NCBI GenBank assembly: GCA_018240525.1
Contig: JAFEFN010000013.1
Location: 372,001 to 436,000, forward strand
From: Pseudomonadota bacterium
Lineage (GTDB): Bacteria; Pseudomonadota; Gammaproteobacteria; Steroidobacterales; Steroidobacteraceae
Direction of reading: 5' to 3'
DNA length: 64,000 nt
The translations under genes were made by a program, and so were the position numbers. Positions 46,572-58,033 of this stretch are shown here, piece after piece. Every line of letters begins with the position of its first letter. The first letter of the stretch is position 1. The notes below the pieces were generated by a model. That model was not told where the DNA came from and searched no databases. It was given only the letters and a program-made list of their open reading frames with translations.

Positions 46572-46895
46572 TCAGACCGAGAAGCTCTCGCCGCAGCCGC
46601 ACTCGCCCTTGACGTTGGGGTTGCGGAAGCGAAACGCCTCGTTGAGTCCCTGCTTCACGAAGTCCACGACGGTTCCGTCCAGGAGCGCGAGGCTGGCGGA
46701 ATCGACGAACACCCGCACGCCGTGGTCCTGGAATTCCGCGTCGCCGGGCTCGGGAGCGTCGGCGTAATTGATGACGTAGGCAAAGCCGGAGCAGCCGGTC
46801 TTGCGCACCCCAAGGCGCAATCCGATGCCGTGCCCGCGTGCCAGAAGGAAGCTTTTGACCCGCTCAGCGGCAGAATCGGTCAGCGATATGGCCAT
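46572..46895 (-). CDS. iscA: IscA-family iron-sulfur assembly protein
   Basis: A-type carrier that receives or passes iron-sulfur clusters. The 107-aa protein has the three conserved cysteines C35 ([10 protein letters not shown]), C99 and C101 (GECGCGESF). Full-length and intact. It lies 21 bp downstream of the IscS-IscU fusion gene. By sequence it is IscA-like; ErpA or SufA cannot be strictly excluded, but position in an isc-type cluster favours IscA. Confidence 0.92.
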   Translation of the reverse strand: MAISLTDSAAERVKSFLLARGHGIGLRLGVRKTGCSGFAYVINYADAPEPGDAEFQDHGVRVFVDSASLALLDGTVVDFVKQGLNEAFRFRNPNVKGECGCGESFSV

Positions 46896-46916
46896 GTGTC
46901 CTCGTATTGTACCGCC

Positions 46917-48434
46917 TCAGGCCCAGCGCGCGCGGCACGCCCGTAACGCATCTTCGACAACGAGCAGCCGCCCTAGTTTCTCGACCGGCACCGCCCGGGC
47001 TTCCGCCCAGTCGGCCGGCGATCCGGGCACCAGCGCCTCGCGGCTGCGGCCGGGCAGCTGGGCGCAGAGCCAGGCCACCGTGTCCATAGTATGGGGGCAG
47101 CCCAGCACTAAAAAACGGGCGTCCTTCACCTTCCCGGCACCCACCCTCAGCTGGAAGCGCACCCAGGTGCCCTCCGCGGGGCTTCCCGCCTCGCCGGCGA
47201 CGAGTTCACCGGCGATTTCCTCCTCGGGTGGCCAGGCGGCGCCCACGACCCCCGGGACCGAAGCGATCGGGGCCGCCGGGGACATCGACCGCAGTCGCAG
47301 CACCTGCCGGCGCACTGCGCGCACGGCAAAGTCCACGTCCGACTCGCGGGTGAAGCGTCCGAAGCTGAAGCGCAATGAGCTTTCGGCGAGGCGGCTGTCG
47401 CGGCCGAGCGCCCGCAGCACGTAGGACGGCTCGCCGGTCTCGGAATTGCACGCCGCGCCGGCGGACACGGCCAGCCCTTCCAGCCCGGAAATCAGACTCT
47501 CGCCATCGACCCCCCCGAAGGAGACGTTGAGGATGCCCGGGGCGTGCGGCGCGCCGGCGCCGTTGAGGTGCGCGTCCGGCAGCGTGGCAAGTCCCTCCCA
47601 CAGGCGCACGCGCAGCGCCTCCAGGCGAGCTGGCTCGGTGGACAGCTCCCTGTGCGCCAGCTCGCAGGCCAGGCCGAACCCTGCGATCTGGTGGGTGGGC
47701 AGCGTCCCCGGGCGCAGGCCCTGTTCCTGGCCTCCCCCGAAGCTCACCGGCCACAGCCTTGGGCGGGCGCTGCGTGCCACGTACAAGGCGCCGACGCCCT
47801 TGGGGCCGCACAGTTTGTGCGCGGTGAAGGAGACGAGGTCCACCGGCAGTGCGTGCACGTCCAGCGCCAGCTTGCCCGCCGCCTGGGCGCAGTCGGAGTG
47901 AAATACGATGCCGCGCTCGCGGCACAGCGCGCCCAGGGCCCGGATGTCCTGCAGCACGCCGGTCTCGTTGTTGGCGTACATGATCGACACCAGCACCGTG
48001 TCCGGCCGCAATGCGGCCGCGAGTACGGCCGGCTCGAGCACGCCGTTGCGGGCCGGGGTGAGGTAGGTCGCGGTGAAACCGGATTTCTCCAGGTGACGGT
48101 ACGGATCGAGCACGGCCTTGTGCTCGGTGCGCAGCGTGAGGAGGTGGCGGCCGCGGTGCGCGTTGGCGTGCGCGGCTCCCAGGATCGCAAGGTTGTTCGA
48201 CTCGGTTGCGCCGGAGGTGAAGGTGATCTCCTGCGCATCCGCCCCCACCAGCGCGGCGACCTGGGCCCGCGCCCTCCCGATGCGCGCCGCCGCGGCGGCG
48301 CCGTAGGCGTGCGCCGAACTTGCGTTGCCGAAGTCACCCTCCGCGGTCAGGCACTGCTGCATCTCCCGCGCCACCCGCGGATCCACCGGCGTGGTGGCCG
48401 CGTAGTCCAGATACACCGGCGCTGCGTCGTTCAC
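46917..48434 (-). CDS. iscS: Cysteine desulfurase fused to a degenerate IscU-like domain
   Basis: Cytosolic PLP enzyme. Residues 1-385 are IscS: PVYLDYAATTP, SGATESNN, the HSDCAQAAGK region, the PLP lysine K207 (SFTAHKLCG) and the sulfur-carrying C329 in SAGAACNSETGEPSYVLRALG. After a linker, residues 417-505 align with IscU: GSPAEGTWV corresponds to GAPACGDVM, LGCPHT to YGCGSA, and KLGRLLVVEDAL to KIHCSILAEDAI. Only one of the three scaffold cysteines remains (C446); the others are E421 and R489, Asp39 is T423 and His105 is G488. So the scaffold cannot hold a cluster in the usual way. ATGA overlap with trmJ. iscR, iscU, hscBA and fdx are absent nearby. Confidence 0.88.
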   Translation of the reverse strand: MNDAAPVYLDYAATTPVDPRVAREMQQCLTAEGDFGNASSAHAYGAAAAARIGRARAQVAALVGADAQEITFTSGATESNNLAILGAAHANAHRGRHLLTLRTEHKAVLDPYRHLEKSGFTATYLTPARNGVLEPAVLAAALRPDTVLVSIMYANNETGVLQDIRALGALCRERGIVFHSDCAQAAGKLALDVHALPVDLVSFTAHKLCGPKGVGALYVARSARPRLWPVSFGGGQEQGLRPGTLPTHQIAGFGLACELAHRELSTEPARLEALRVRLWEGLATLPDAHLNGAGAPHAPGILNVSFGGVDGESLISGLEGLAVSAGAACNSETGEPSYVLRALGRDSRLAESSLRFSFGRFTRESDVDFAVRAVRRQVLRLRSMSPAAPIASVPGVVGAAWPPEEEIAGELVAGEAGSPAEGTWVRFQLRVGAGKVKDARFLVLGCPHTMDTVAWLCAQLPGRSREALVPGSPADWAEARAVPVEKLGRLLVVEDALRACRARWA

Positions 48435-49171
48435 GAGCGCGGCCCGGCCGCGCGGCGCTTGCTCTGTACCGCGGTCAGGATGCCGCGCAGGATGTTGACC
48501 TCGTTCTCGTCCAGCTCGGCGCGCTGCAGAAAGCGGCGGATACGCGACATCAGGTGCGTGCCCTTCTGCGTCCGGTCGCGGAAGTCGATTTCCTCGAGCA
48601 CCGTGGCCAGGTGCTCGTAGAGCCGCTGCATCGCCTGCGCGGAAGCCAGCGGGGCCGCACCGGGCACCGCCGGCGGCACCGCCGCGCCGCGCGCGCGGAA
48701 GATCTCGTAGGCGACCAGCTGTACCGCCATGGCCAGATTCAGCGACGGATACAGTTCGCTCGCCGGGATGCGGATGAGGGCATGCGCGGTTTCCAGCTCC
48801 TCGTTGGTCAGCCCGGTGCGCTCGGCCCCGAACACGACCGCGGCGGGCGCGCGCTGCGCCTCGAGGACCACGCGCGCTGCCGCGTCGCGCACGTCGACGA
48901 TGCGGAAGTACTGGTCCCGGTCCCGCGAGGTCGTGGCGGCGATGAAGCCGCAGCCCTCCAGCGCCTCGGCAAGGCTCGAGGCGCTGCGCGCCGCCGCGAG
49001 CACATCATCCGCTCCGGAGGCGCGCGCGGTGGCCTCCGGGTCCGGAAACTGGCGGGGGCGCACCAGCACCAGCTGCGTGAGCCCCATGTTCTTCATGGCG
49101 CGGGCGACCGCACCGATGTTGCCCGGATGCGAGGGCGCGACCAGCACGATGCGAATGTCGGGGGAGTCCAT
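48431..49171 (-). CDS. trmJ: tRNA (cytidine/uridine-2'-O-)-methyltransferase TrmJ
   Basis: SPOUT-class methyltransferase for Nm32 in tRNA. The 246-aa protein shows RIVLVAPSHPGNIGAVARAMKNMG (key residues SHPGNIGAVARAMKNMG), LVRPRQFPD, VFGAERTGLTNEEL and the knot segment YPSLNLAMAVQLVAYE. trmJ next to the isc genes is the gammaproteobacterial order; in E. coli iscR would come next, but here iscS follows with an ATGA overlap. Confidence 0.95.
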   Translation of the reverse strand: MDSPDIRIVLVAPSHPGNIGAVARAMKNMGLTQLVLVRPRQFPDPEATARASGADDVLAAARSASSLAEALEGCGFIAATTSRDRDQYFRIVDVRDAAARVVLEAQRAPAAVVFGAERTGLTNEELETAHALIRIPASELYPSLNLAMAVQLVAYEIFRARGAAVPPAVPGAAPLASAQAMQRLYEHLATVLEEIDFRDRTQKGTHLMSRIRRFLQRAELDENEVNILRGILTAVQSKRRAAGPRS

Positions 49172-49250
49172 CTGTTAGGCTAGCGTACGAACTGTGTGAC
49201 CGGACCTGCATGGGGCAGCCGGCCACGGAATTTACACGAGCTTAGTTACC

Positions 49251-50051
49251 GTGCAGCCGCTTCTCAACATTGCCGTACGCGCCGCCCGCAGCGCCGGCGA
49301 AGTCATCGTCCGCAGCCTCAACCGGGTGGAATCGCTCACGATTACCGCCAAGGGTCGCAACGACTTCGTGACCGAGGTCGACCAGGCGGCCGAAGCCGAA
49401 ATCATCGGCCAGATCCGCCGCCACTACCCGCAGCACGCCTTCCTCGCCGAGGAAAGCGGCGCAAGCGGGGACAGCGACACGGTCTGGATCATCGATCCGC
49501 TCGATGGCACCACCAATTACCTGCACGGCTTCCCGGTGTTCGCCGTGTCCATTGCCTGCCAGGTCAAGGGCCGCCTGGAACACGCGGTCATCTATGACCC
49601 GATGCGCGGCGAGATCTTCAGCGCCAGCCGCGGCAGCGGCGCCCACCTGGACAACCGCCGCATTCGCGTCAGCAAGATGCGCGGCGTGGAGGGCGCGCTG
49701 ATCTCCACGGGATTCCCGTACCGGGAGAACGTGCGCTACCTCGATCCGTACCTGGCGATGCTCCGCGCGGTGTCCGCGAAGGCCGCCGGCGTGCGCCGTC
49801 CGGGCTCGGCGGCACTGGATCTTGCCTACGTCGCCGCCGGGCGCGTCGATGGCTTCTGGGAGATCGGGCTGTCCCCCTGGGACACCGCCGCCGGCACCCT
49901 CATCATCCAGGAAGCCGGCGGCATGATCGGCACGCTCACCGGCGGCGAATACCAGCAGGGCGGACACATCATCGCCGGCAACCCCAAGGTGTACGCGGCG
50001 CTGGTGGAACTGCTCGGTCCGCACGTGCCCGCGGAGCTGCGCACACCATAA
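49251..50051 (+). CDS. suhB: Inositol-1-monophosphatase family protein SuhB
   Basis: Mg-dependent inositol monophosphatase fold; in enterobacteria SuhB also joins rRNA antitermination complexes. The 266-aa protein starts at GTG 49251. Motif 1 is AFLAEES (metal Glu), motif 2 is IDPLDGTTNY (82-91 region) and motif 3 WEIGLSPWDTAAG. Divergent from trmJ, its conserved neighbour in gammaproteobacteria. Confidence 0.95.
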   Translation: MQPLLNIAVRAARSAGEVIVRSLNRVESLTITAKGRNDFVTEVDQAAEAEIIGQIRRHYPQHAFLAEESGASGDSDTVWIIDPLDGTTNYLHGFPVFAVSIACQVKGRLEHAVIYDPMRGEIFSASRGSGAHLDNRRIRVSKMRGVEGALISTGFPYRENVRYLDPYLAMLRAVSAKAAGVRRPGSAALDLAYVAAGRVDGFWEIGLSPWDTAAGTLIIQEAGGMIGTLTGGEYQQGGHIIAGNPKVYAALVELLGPHVPAELRTP

Positions 50052-50143
50052 CGCGACGCGCGCGTTTGCCGCTTCCGCCGTGCCGGTAGCTCGCTTTCGC
50101 GGGAGTGCTTGTGTAGAGTCCCGACGAAATTCCCGGGGGTTTC

Positions 50144-51598
50144 ATGGGCTCACAACTGCTCGCGACCAAGTCCATCGATGAACTGCACGCTCAGGAGGCC
50201 TCCAGCAACGAGTTGCGCCGCGCGCTCAGCGCCACGCAGCTGACCCTGCTGGGCATCGGCGGTGTCATCGGCACCGGCATCTTCGTGCTCACAGGGGTGG
50301 CCGCGGCACAAAACGCCGGCCCGGCCCTGGCGCTGTCGTTCATCTTCGCCGCCATCGGCTGTACGTTCGCCGGGCTGTGCTACGCGGAGTTCGCCGCAAT
50401 GATCCCGGTCTCGGGCAGCGCCTACTCCTACTCCTACGCCACGCTCGGCGAGGGCGTCGCCTGGTTCATCGGCTGGAACCTCGTGCTGGAATACCTGTTC
50501 GCGGTCGCGACCGTGTCAGTGGGCTGGTCGGGCTACGCGGTAAGCCTGCTGGAACAGTTGCACGTCCACGTCCCGGCGGCGCTGTCACAGGCCCCGTTCG
50601 ATCAGGACAAGCTCACGCATCACATGATACGAACCGGGGCGATCATCAATATCCCGGCCATGCTGATCGTGTCTGGCATCGCGACCATCTGCTACATCGG
50701 CATCAAGCAGTCGGCGGTCTTCAATTCAGTGATCGTGACCATCAAGGTGACGGTGATCATACTGTTCATCCTGTTCGGCATGAGCTTTATCAACACGGCC
50801 AACTGGCACCCGTTCGTGCCGCCGAACGAGGGACACTTCGGCCTTTACGGCTGGAGCGGCGTCCTCGCGGCCTCGGGGGTGATCTTCTTCGCCTATATCG
50901 GCTTCGATGCGATCTCGACCGCCTCGCAGGAGGCGCAGAACCCGCAACGTGACATGCCCGTGGGCATCCTCGCCAGCCTGGTCATCTGCACCATACTCTA
51001 CGTCGCCGTCGCGCTGGTGCTCACCGGCATGGTCCACTACAGCGAACTCAACGTTCCCGCCCCGGTGGCGCTCGCACTGGACAAGTACGTGCCGCTGCAC
51101 TGGCTGGGCATCTGGGTCAAGCTCGGGGCCGTTGCCGGCATGACCTCGGTGATGCTCGTGATGACGATCGCACAGGCGCGCATCTTCTTTGCGATGTCAC
51201 GGGATGGGCTGCTGCCGAAGTTCTTCGGCCGGGTGCACCCAAGGTTCCGTACGCCGTCGGTCGGCACGGTCATCACCGGCGTCACCGCCGCGATCATCGG
51301 CGGGCTCTTTCCGGTCGGGGTGCTGGGGCACCTGGTCTCGATCGGCACGCTCGCTGCGTTCGTCACCGTGTGCATCGGCGTGCTGATCCTGCGCCGCACG
51401 CGCCCCGAGCTGCCGCGGCCGTTCCGCACGCCGCTGCCATGGTTCACCTGCCTCGCCGGCGCTGCCGTGTGCGGCTTGATGATGATCTCGCTCGGCGGCG
51501 CCACCTGGTGGCGCCTGGCGATCTGGACGGCAGTGGGAATTGCGGTGTACGCCCTCTACGGCTACCGCCACAGCCGGCTGCACCGCTCCGGCGGCTGA
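50144..51598 (+). CDS. APC-superfamily amino-acid permease
   Basis: A 484-aa inner-membrane transporter with about 12 hydrophobic segments. The N-terminal helix 1 reads LTLLGIGGVIGTGIFVLTG, the typical GxG unwound substrate-binding site of APC carriers. FAYIGFDAISTASQEAQNPQRD is the conserved helix 6-7 region, and a PFRTP segment precedes the last helices. The pattern is that of YfnA/cationic amino-acid transporter (CAT) members; substrate not predictable. It follows suhB after 92 bp and looks independent. Confidence 0.88.
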   Translation: MGSQLLATKSIDELHAQEASSNELRRALSATQLTLLGIGGVIGTGIFVLTGVAAAQNAGPALALSFIFAAIGCTFAGLCYAEFAAMIPVSGSAYSYSYATLGEGVAWFIGWNLVLEYLFAVATVSVGWSGYAVSLLEQLHVHVPAALSQAPFDQDKLTHHMIRTGAIINIPAMLIVSGIATICYIGIKQSAVFNSVIVTIKVTVIILFILFGMSFINTANWHPFVPPNEGHFGLYGWSGVLAASGVIFFAYIGFDAISTASQEAQNPQRDMPVGILASLVICTILYVAVALVLTGMVHYSELNVPAPVALALDKYVPLHWLGIWVKLGAVAGMTSVMLVMTIAQARIFFAMSRDGLLPKFFGRVHPRFRTPSVGTVITGVTAAIIGGLFPVGVLGHLVSIGTLAAFVTVCIGVLILRRTRPELPRPFRTPLPWFTCLAGAAVCGLMMISLGGATWWRLAIWTAVGIAVYALYGYRHSRLHRSGG

Positions 51599-51602
51599 GC
51601 AG

Positions 51603-52340
51603 CTACGGCTCCCCCGGGTTGCGGCGCCGGTCTAGGCGCTTGCGCAGCTGTACGTTGATCAGCTCGACGCCGATCGAGAAGGCCATCGCGAAGTACAGGT
51701 AACCCTTCGGGATCGTGAAGTGGACGCCCTCGGCGATCAGCGCGAAACCGATCAGGATCAGAAAAGCGAGCGCCAGCATCTTGATGGTCGGATGCCGCGA
51801 GATGAAGGCGCCGATGGAGCGTGACACCGCCATCATGACCACGATCGCCACGATGATCGCCCCGGCCATGATCATGATGTTGTTGGCCAGGCCCACGGCG
51901 GTGAACACCGAGTCGAACGAAAAGACGATGTCGATCAGCGCGATCTGAATGATCACGCCGAGGAACGTGCCGCCGCCGGCCGTCTGGGACTCATGGCCGG
52001 AGGCACCCTCGAGCGTCCCATGGATCTCGAGCACGCTCTTCACCAGCAGGAACAGGCCGCCGCCAAGCAGCACCAGGTCGCGCGCGGATATGTCCTGGCC
52101 GGCGATGCTGAACAGGGTCGTGGTGAGGTGCGTGAGCCACACCAGGGAGAACAGCAGCGCGATGCGCGTCACCATCGCCAGCGCCAGGCCGCTGATGCGC
52201 GCCTTGTTCTGCAGGGCGGACGGCAGGCGTCCGACCAGGATCGAGATGAAGATCAGGTTGTCGATGCCGAGCACGATCTCCAGCAGGGCAAGCGTTAAAA
52301 ACGCCACCCAGGCGTGAGGATCGCTGAGCAGTGCCGTCAT
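51603..52340 (-). CDS. TerC-family integral membrane protein
   Basis: A 245-aa membrane protein with seven hydrophobic segments. TerC hallmarks include EIVLGIDNLIFISI in helix 1 and DIVFSFDSVFTAVG in a central helix, both carrying the buried Asp residues. Related proteins (Alx, MeeY) export manganese, and YgdQ-type members sit with secretion genes, so metal supply at the translocon is plausible but inferred. It starts 1 bp after the secF stop and converges with the permease. Confidence 0.9.
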   Translation of the reverse strand: MTALLSDPHAWVAFLTLALLEIVLGIDNLIFISILVGRLPSALQNKARISGLALAMVTRIALLFSLVWLTHLTTTLFSIAGQDISARDLVLLGGGLFLLVKSVLEIHGTLEGASGHESQTAGGGTFLGVIIQIALIDIVFSFDSVFTAVGLANNIMIMAGAIIVAIVVMMAVSRSIGAFISRHPTIKMLALAFLILIGFALIAEGVHFTIPKGYLYFAMAFSIGVELINVQLRKRLDRRRNPGEP

Positions 52341-52341
52341 G

Positions 52342-53277
52342 TCAGGGCAGGTGATCCAGCGCGGCCTTCCGGGTGCTCGGGAACACGTGCTCGGCGGTCA
52401 GGCCGCAGTCCAGGGCGATGGAACTGGAGATGTAGATCGAGGAGTAGGTGCCGGCGATGATGCCGATCAGCAGTGCCGCCGAGAATCCCTTGAGCACCGG
52501 TCCGCCCAGGAACAGCAGCGCGACCACGACGATGGCGGTGACCACCTTGGTCATGATGGTGCGCGAGAGTGTCTGGTTGATCGACTGGTCAAGCACCACG
52601 GCCGGCGGTGAGCGGCGATTGGTCTCGAAGCGTTCGCGGATGCGGTCGAATACCACCACGGTGTCATTCAGCGAGTAGCCGATCACCGCGAGCATGGCGG
52701 CAACTACGGCCAGATCGAAGGGCATTTGGGTCAGGGCAAAGAACCCGAGCACCAGGATCGGGTCATGCAGCACCGCGAGGATGGCGCCCAGCGACAGTCG
52801 CCAGGTGTGAAAGCGGAAGGCGATATAGGCGAAGATCAGCAGCAGCGTGAAGAACAGTGCCCAGGCGGCGCTGGTCTTCAGCTCGTTGCCGACCTGCGGG
52901 CCCACCACGTCCAGCTGCAGCACCTGGGCACCCGGATCGACCCCCTTCAGCGCCGCCTCCAGCCGCGCCCGTGTCTCGGGGCCGGTCAGCTTGGCATCCG
53001 GCGGCAGCCGGATCGAAATGTCGCGCGACGAGCCGAAGATGGCGACCTGCGGGTCGTGGAAGCCCGCCCCGGCCAGCTGCGTGCGCACAGCATCAACGTC
53101 CACCGCTCTTGGAAAGTTGACCTCGGCACTCACGCCACCGGTGAAGTCGATGGCAAGGTTCAGGCCGCGCGTGAAGAAGGCGGCGAGCGACACCACCATG
53201 AGGACGGCCGAGAGCGTGTACCACACCTTGCGGGTGGCCATGAACGGGTAGTTGGTCTGGTGCGAAAAGAATTCCAC
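52342..53277 (-). CDS. secF: Protein-export membrane protein SecF
   Basis: Partner of SecD; uses the proton-motive force to complete protein translocation. The 311-aa sequence has a first membrane helix after RKVWYTLSAV, a periplasmic P4 domain containing NLAIDFTGGV, and five further helices with AAMLAVIGYSLNDTVVVFDRIRE (key residues GYSLNDTVVVFDR). Length normal. Follows secD by 28 bp. Confidence 0.96.
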   Translation of the reverse strand: MEFFSHQTNYPFMATRKVWYTLSAVLMVVSLAAFFTRGLNLAIDFTGGVSAEVNFPRAVDVDAVRTQLAGAGFHDPQVAIFGSSRDISIRLPPDAKLTGPETRARLEAALKGVDPGAQVLQLDVVGPQVGNELKTSAAWALFFTLLLIFAYIAFRFHTWRLSLGAILAVLHDPILVLGFFALTQMPFDLAVVAAMLAVIGYSLNDTVVVFDRIRERFETNRRSPPAVVLDQSINQTLSRTIMTKVVTAIVVVALLFLGGPVLKGFSAALLIGIIAGTYSSIYISSSIALDCGLTAEHVFPSTRKAALDHLP

Positions 53278-53305
53278 TGAAGATCCTCTGGCAGGCTGCG
53301 CGGTG

Positions 53306-55183
53306 TCAGATGTTCAGCCGGGCGATCTTGCGCCGGCCGCCGTACATGAGCGTCAGCAGCGCGCGGCTGCCCATGAGCGAGGTGAACATCGAGGTGGCGA
53401 TACCAAGCGTTAGCACGATGGCGAAGCCGCGGATCGGCCCGGTGCCGAAGACCCACAGCACCACCCCGGCGATGAGCGTGGTGATGTTCGAGTCGGCGAT
53501 CGCCGAGAAGGCCTTCTCAAAGCCGGCGCGTATGGCTGCCTGCGGCGAGACTCCCTTGCGGATCTCCTCGCGGATGCGCTCATAGATCAGCACGTTCGCG
53601 TCCACCGCCATGCCAACGGTTAGGATGATGCCGGCAATGCCCGGCAGCGACAGCGAGGCGCGCATGAGCGACAGCAGCGCGGTCAGCAACACCACGTTGG
53701 CCAGCAGCACCAGGTCCGCGACCAGGCCGAAGGTGCGGTAGTAGATCGCCATGAAGAGGAACACGCCGGCCATGCCGACGATCAGCGCGGTGACGCCCTG
53801 ATCGATGTTCTTGGCCCCGAGCGTCGGGCCCACCGCGCGCTCCTCGATCGGGTAGATGCTGGTGGCGAGCGAGCCGGAGCGCAGCAGCAGCGCCAGCTCA
53901 TGCGCTTCGCCCGCCCCCAGGCCGGTGATCTGGAAGCTGTTGCTGAAGGTGCCGCGGATGGTCGCATCGTTGATGACCTGCTCGTCGGTCACGTCCCGCG
54001 TCACCTTCTTGCCGTCGACCTCCGTGGTCTCGCGCCGCTTCTCGATCAGCACCACCGCCATGCGCTTGTTGAGGTTGGCGCGGGTGGTCTTCAGCATGTT
54101 CTCACCGGCGCGCGCGTCCAGGCGGATGTTCACCGCCGGGCCCTCCTGCGAGTTGCCGGTGGTGGCATTGGTGAGCTGGTCGCCGGTGGCGATGATCTCG
54201 CGCTTCAGCAGTATCGGGCGGCCCATGCGGGTATGCGTGTAGAGCTTTGACCCCAGCGGCGCGCGCCCGAGCTGCGCGGCCTCCAGGGCATTGTTCTGCA
54301 TGTCCTCGAGCCGGAACTCCAGGGTCGCGACCCGGCCGAGAATGTCCTTGACCTCGGCGGAATTCTGCACGCCCGGCAGCTGCACGTTGATGCGGTCGAC
54401 ACCCTGGCGCTGCACGATGGGCTCGGACACCCCAAGCTCGTTCACGCGGTTGCGCAGGGTGGTGATGTTCTGCTGGATCGCGTAGTCCTGGCGCTCGCGG
54501 ACCTGCATTGGCGTCATCGAGCCGATGATCGCCGGGCTGCCGGAGGTATTGTCGGTTGTGATCGTGAGGCCCTGGAACGGCTGGTTGAGCGCGGTGCGTG
54601 CGGCAGCGGCATCAGCGCCCGGGGCCAGCTGGACGCGCACCGCATTGAGCCGGTCGCTCGCCAGCGCGAAGCTGGTCACGTCCTTCAGCGGGATGTTCGC
54701 CGCGACCAGAGCGCGCCGCGCATCCTGCGCGTAGCCCTCCAGGGCCTGGGCCACCGCGGAATTCACGTCCACCTGGTACAGCAGGTACAGGCCGCCACGC
54801 AGGTCAAGGCCGAGAGGCATCGGCCGCAACCCGATCGCCCGCAGCCACTCCGGCGTGCGCGGCGCAGTGGACAGCGCGGTGATATAGATGCCGTTAAAGT
54901 CCTTGTTGTCGTTGATCGCGTCGCGGGCCGCCAGCTGGTTCGGGACGTTGGCGAAGCTCACCATCAGGCGCCCGCTGTCGACGTAGCTCCTGCCGAAGGG
55001 CACGCCGCGTTGCTTGAGGAACCCCTCAACGGCCTGGGTGCCCTCCGCGACGATCGCCGAGTGGTCCTTGCGGGCCACCTGCAGGGCCGGGTCTTCGCCA
55101 AAGAAGTTGGGAAGCGCGAACAGCAGCGCGAGCAGCAGGACCGCGGCGACGAGGATGTATTTCCAGCGGGCGTACTCGAGCAT
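53306..55183 (-). CDS. secD: Protein-export membrane protein SecD
   Basis: Large proton-driven subunit of SecDF. The 625-aa protein has an N-terminal helix (YILVAAVLLLALLFALPNFF, key residues LLLALLFALPNFF), the D1 signature LGLDLRGGLYLLYQVD, a large periplasmic region and six membrane helices with GMAVDANVLIYERIREE near the end of the conserved block. It starts 1 bp after the yajC stop, in the yajC-secD-secF operon. Confidence 0.97.
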   Translation of the reverse strand: MLEYARWKYILVAAVLLLALLFALPNFFGEDPALQVARKDHSAIVAEGTQAVEGFLKQRGVPFGRSYVDSGRLMVSFANVPNQLAARDAINDNKDFNGIYITALSTAPRTPEWLRAIGLRPMPLGLDLRGGLYLLYQVDVNSAVAQALEGYAQDARRALVAANIPLKDVTSFALASDRLNAVRVQLAPGADAAAARTALNQPFQGLTITTDNTSGSPAIIGSMTPMQVRERQDYAIQQNITTLRNRVNELGVSEPIVQRQGVDRINVQLPGVQNSAEVKDILGRVATLEFRLEDMQNNALEAAQLGRAPLGSKLYTHTRMGRPILLKREIIATGDQLTNATTGNSQEGPAVNIRLDARAGENMLKTTRANLNKRMAVVLIEKRRETTEVDGKKVTRDVTDEQVINDATIRGTFSNSFQITGLGAGEAHELALLLRSGSLATSIYPIEERAVGPTLGAKNIDQGVTALIVGMAGVFLFMAIYYRTFGLVADLVLLANVVLLTALLSLMRASLSLPGIAGIILTVGMAVDANVLIYERIREEIRKGVSPQAAIRAGFEKAFSAIADSNITTLIAGVVLWVFGTGPIRGFAIVLTLGIATSMFTSLMGSRALLTLMYGGRRKIARLNI

Positions 55184-55184
55184 C

Positions 55185-55517
55185 TCAGGCGCTCTTCAGC
55201 GTGCCCTTGGGCATCAGCGAGGTGATCTGCACCTTCTGCACCTTGATGCGCACGCCCTCGGCGATCTCGAGCGTGACGAACGGGTCGCCCACTTCTATGA
55301 CCTTGCCGAGTACGCCACCGGCGGTGACCACCTCGTCCCCCGCTGCGAGCTTCGAGAGTAGGTTCTGGTGCTCCTTGGCACGCTTCTGCTGGGGGCGGAA
55401 CAGCAGGAAATAAAACACCACAAAGAACGCCACCACCATCAGCAGCGGTGTCAGCTGACCGGGCGCGCCGGCAGCGGGGGCGCCCTGCGCCCAAGCATCG
55501 GAAATAAGGCCATTCAT
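55185..55517 (-). CDS. yajC: Preprotein translocase subunit YajC
   Basis: Small single-pass membrane protein associated with SecDF. The 110-aa protein has one helix (LTPLLMVVAFFVVFYFLLF) followed by RPQQKRAKEHQNLL and the conserved GDEVVTAGGVLGKV. The start is ATG 55517; the upstream in-frame extension is not conserved. 31 bp separate it from tgt. Confidence 0.96.
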   Translation of the reverse strand: MNGLISDAWAQGAPAAGAPGQLTPLLMVVAFFVVFYFLLFRPQQKRAKEHQNLLSKLAAGDEVVTAGGVLGKVIEVGDPFVTLEIAEGVRIKVQKVQITSLMPKGTLKSA

Positions 55518-55548
55518 GGTTCTGGTCCGGGCAGCGAAAAGGGCGGCA

Positions 55549-57704
<2,156 letters not shown>

Positions 57705-57839
57705 GGGCGCATGTTACACGCGGCTCCCCGCCGCCCCCGCCGCTCCGCTTGTCATAAGAGCGCCAGGCTGCGGGTTAACCCTCAGCGCCGCGTACGCCGC
57801 CCGGCGTGCGCCGGGGCGCGCATCCGGCACGACCTCATC

Positions 57840-57845
57840 TATACT
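57840..57845 (+). promoter_or_regulatory. -10 box for tRNA-Leu
   Basis: TATACT followed by a C/G-only discriminator (CGCGCCCCGC), typical of stringently controlled stable RNA promoters; the tRNA begins 12 bp after the box. Confidence 0.5.
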
Positions 57846-57856
57846 TCGCGCCCCGC

Positions 57857-57943
57857 GCCCCAATGGCGGAACTGGTAGACGCGCCGGACTCAAAATCCGG
57901 TTCTGGCAACAGAGTGTGGGTTCGATTCCCTCTTGGGGCACCA
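57857..57943 (+). tRNA. tRNA-Leu (anticodon CAA)
   Basis: 87-nt class II tRNA. Acceptor GCCCCAA pairs with TTGGGGC, discriminator A and encoded CCA. The anticodon loop CTCAAAA between CCGGA and TCCGG gives CAA for UUG codons. Long variable arm and TTCGATTCC T-loop are present. Confidence 0.95.
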
Positions 57944-58033
57944 GGCACCAAAAGAATTTGGGTGTCGCAGCGCGCAGACGATTTGCCGTCGGCGACCGCG
58001 CATGCGAGTTTGGCGAAAACAGGAACCTCCACG

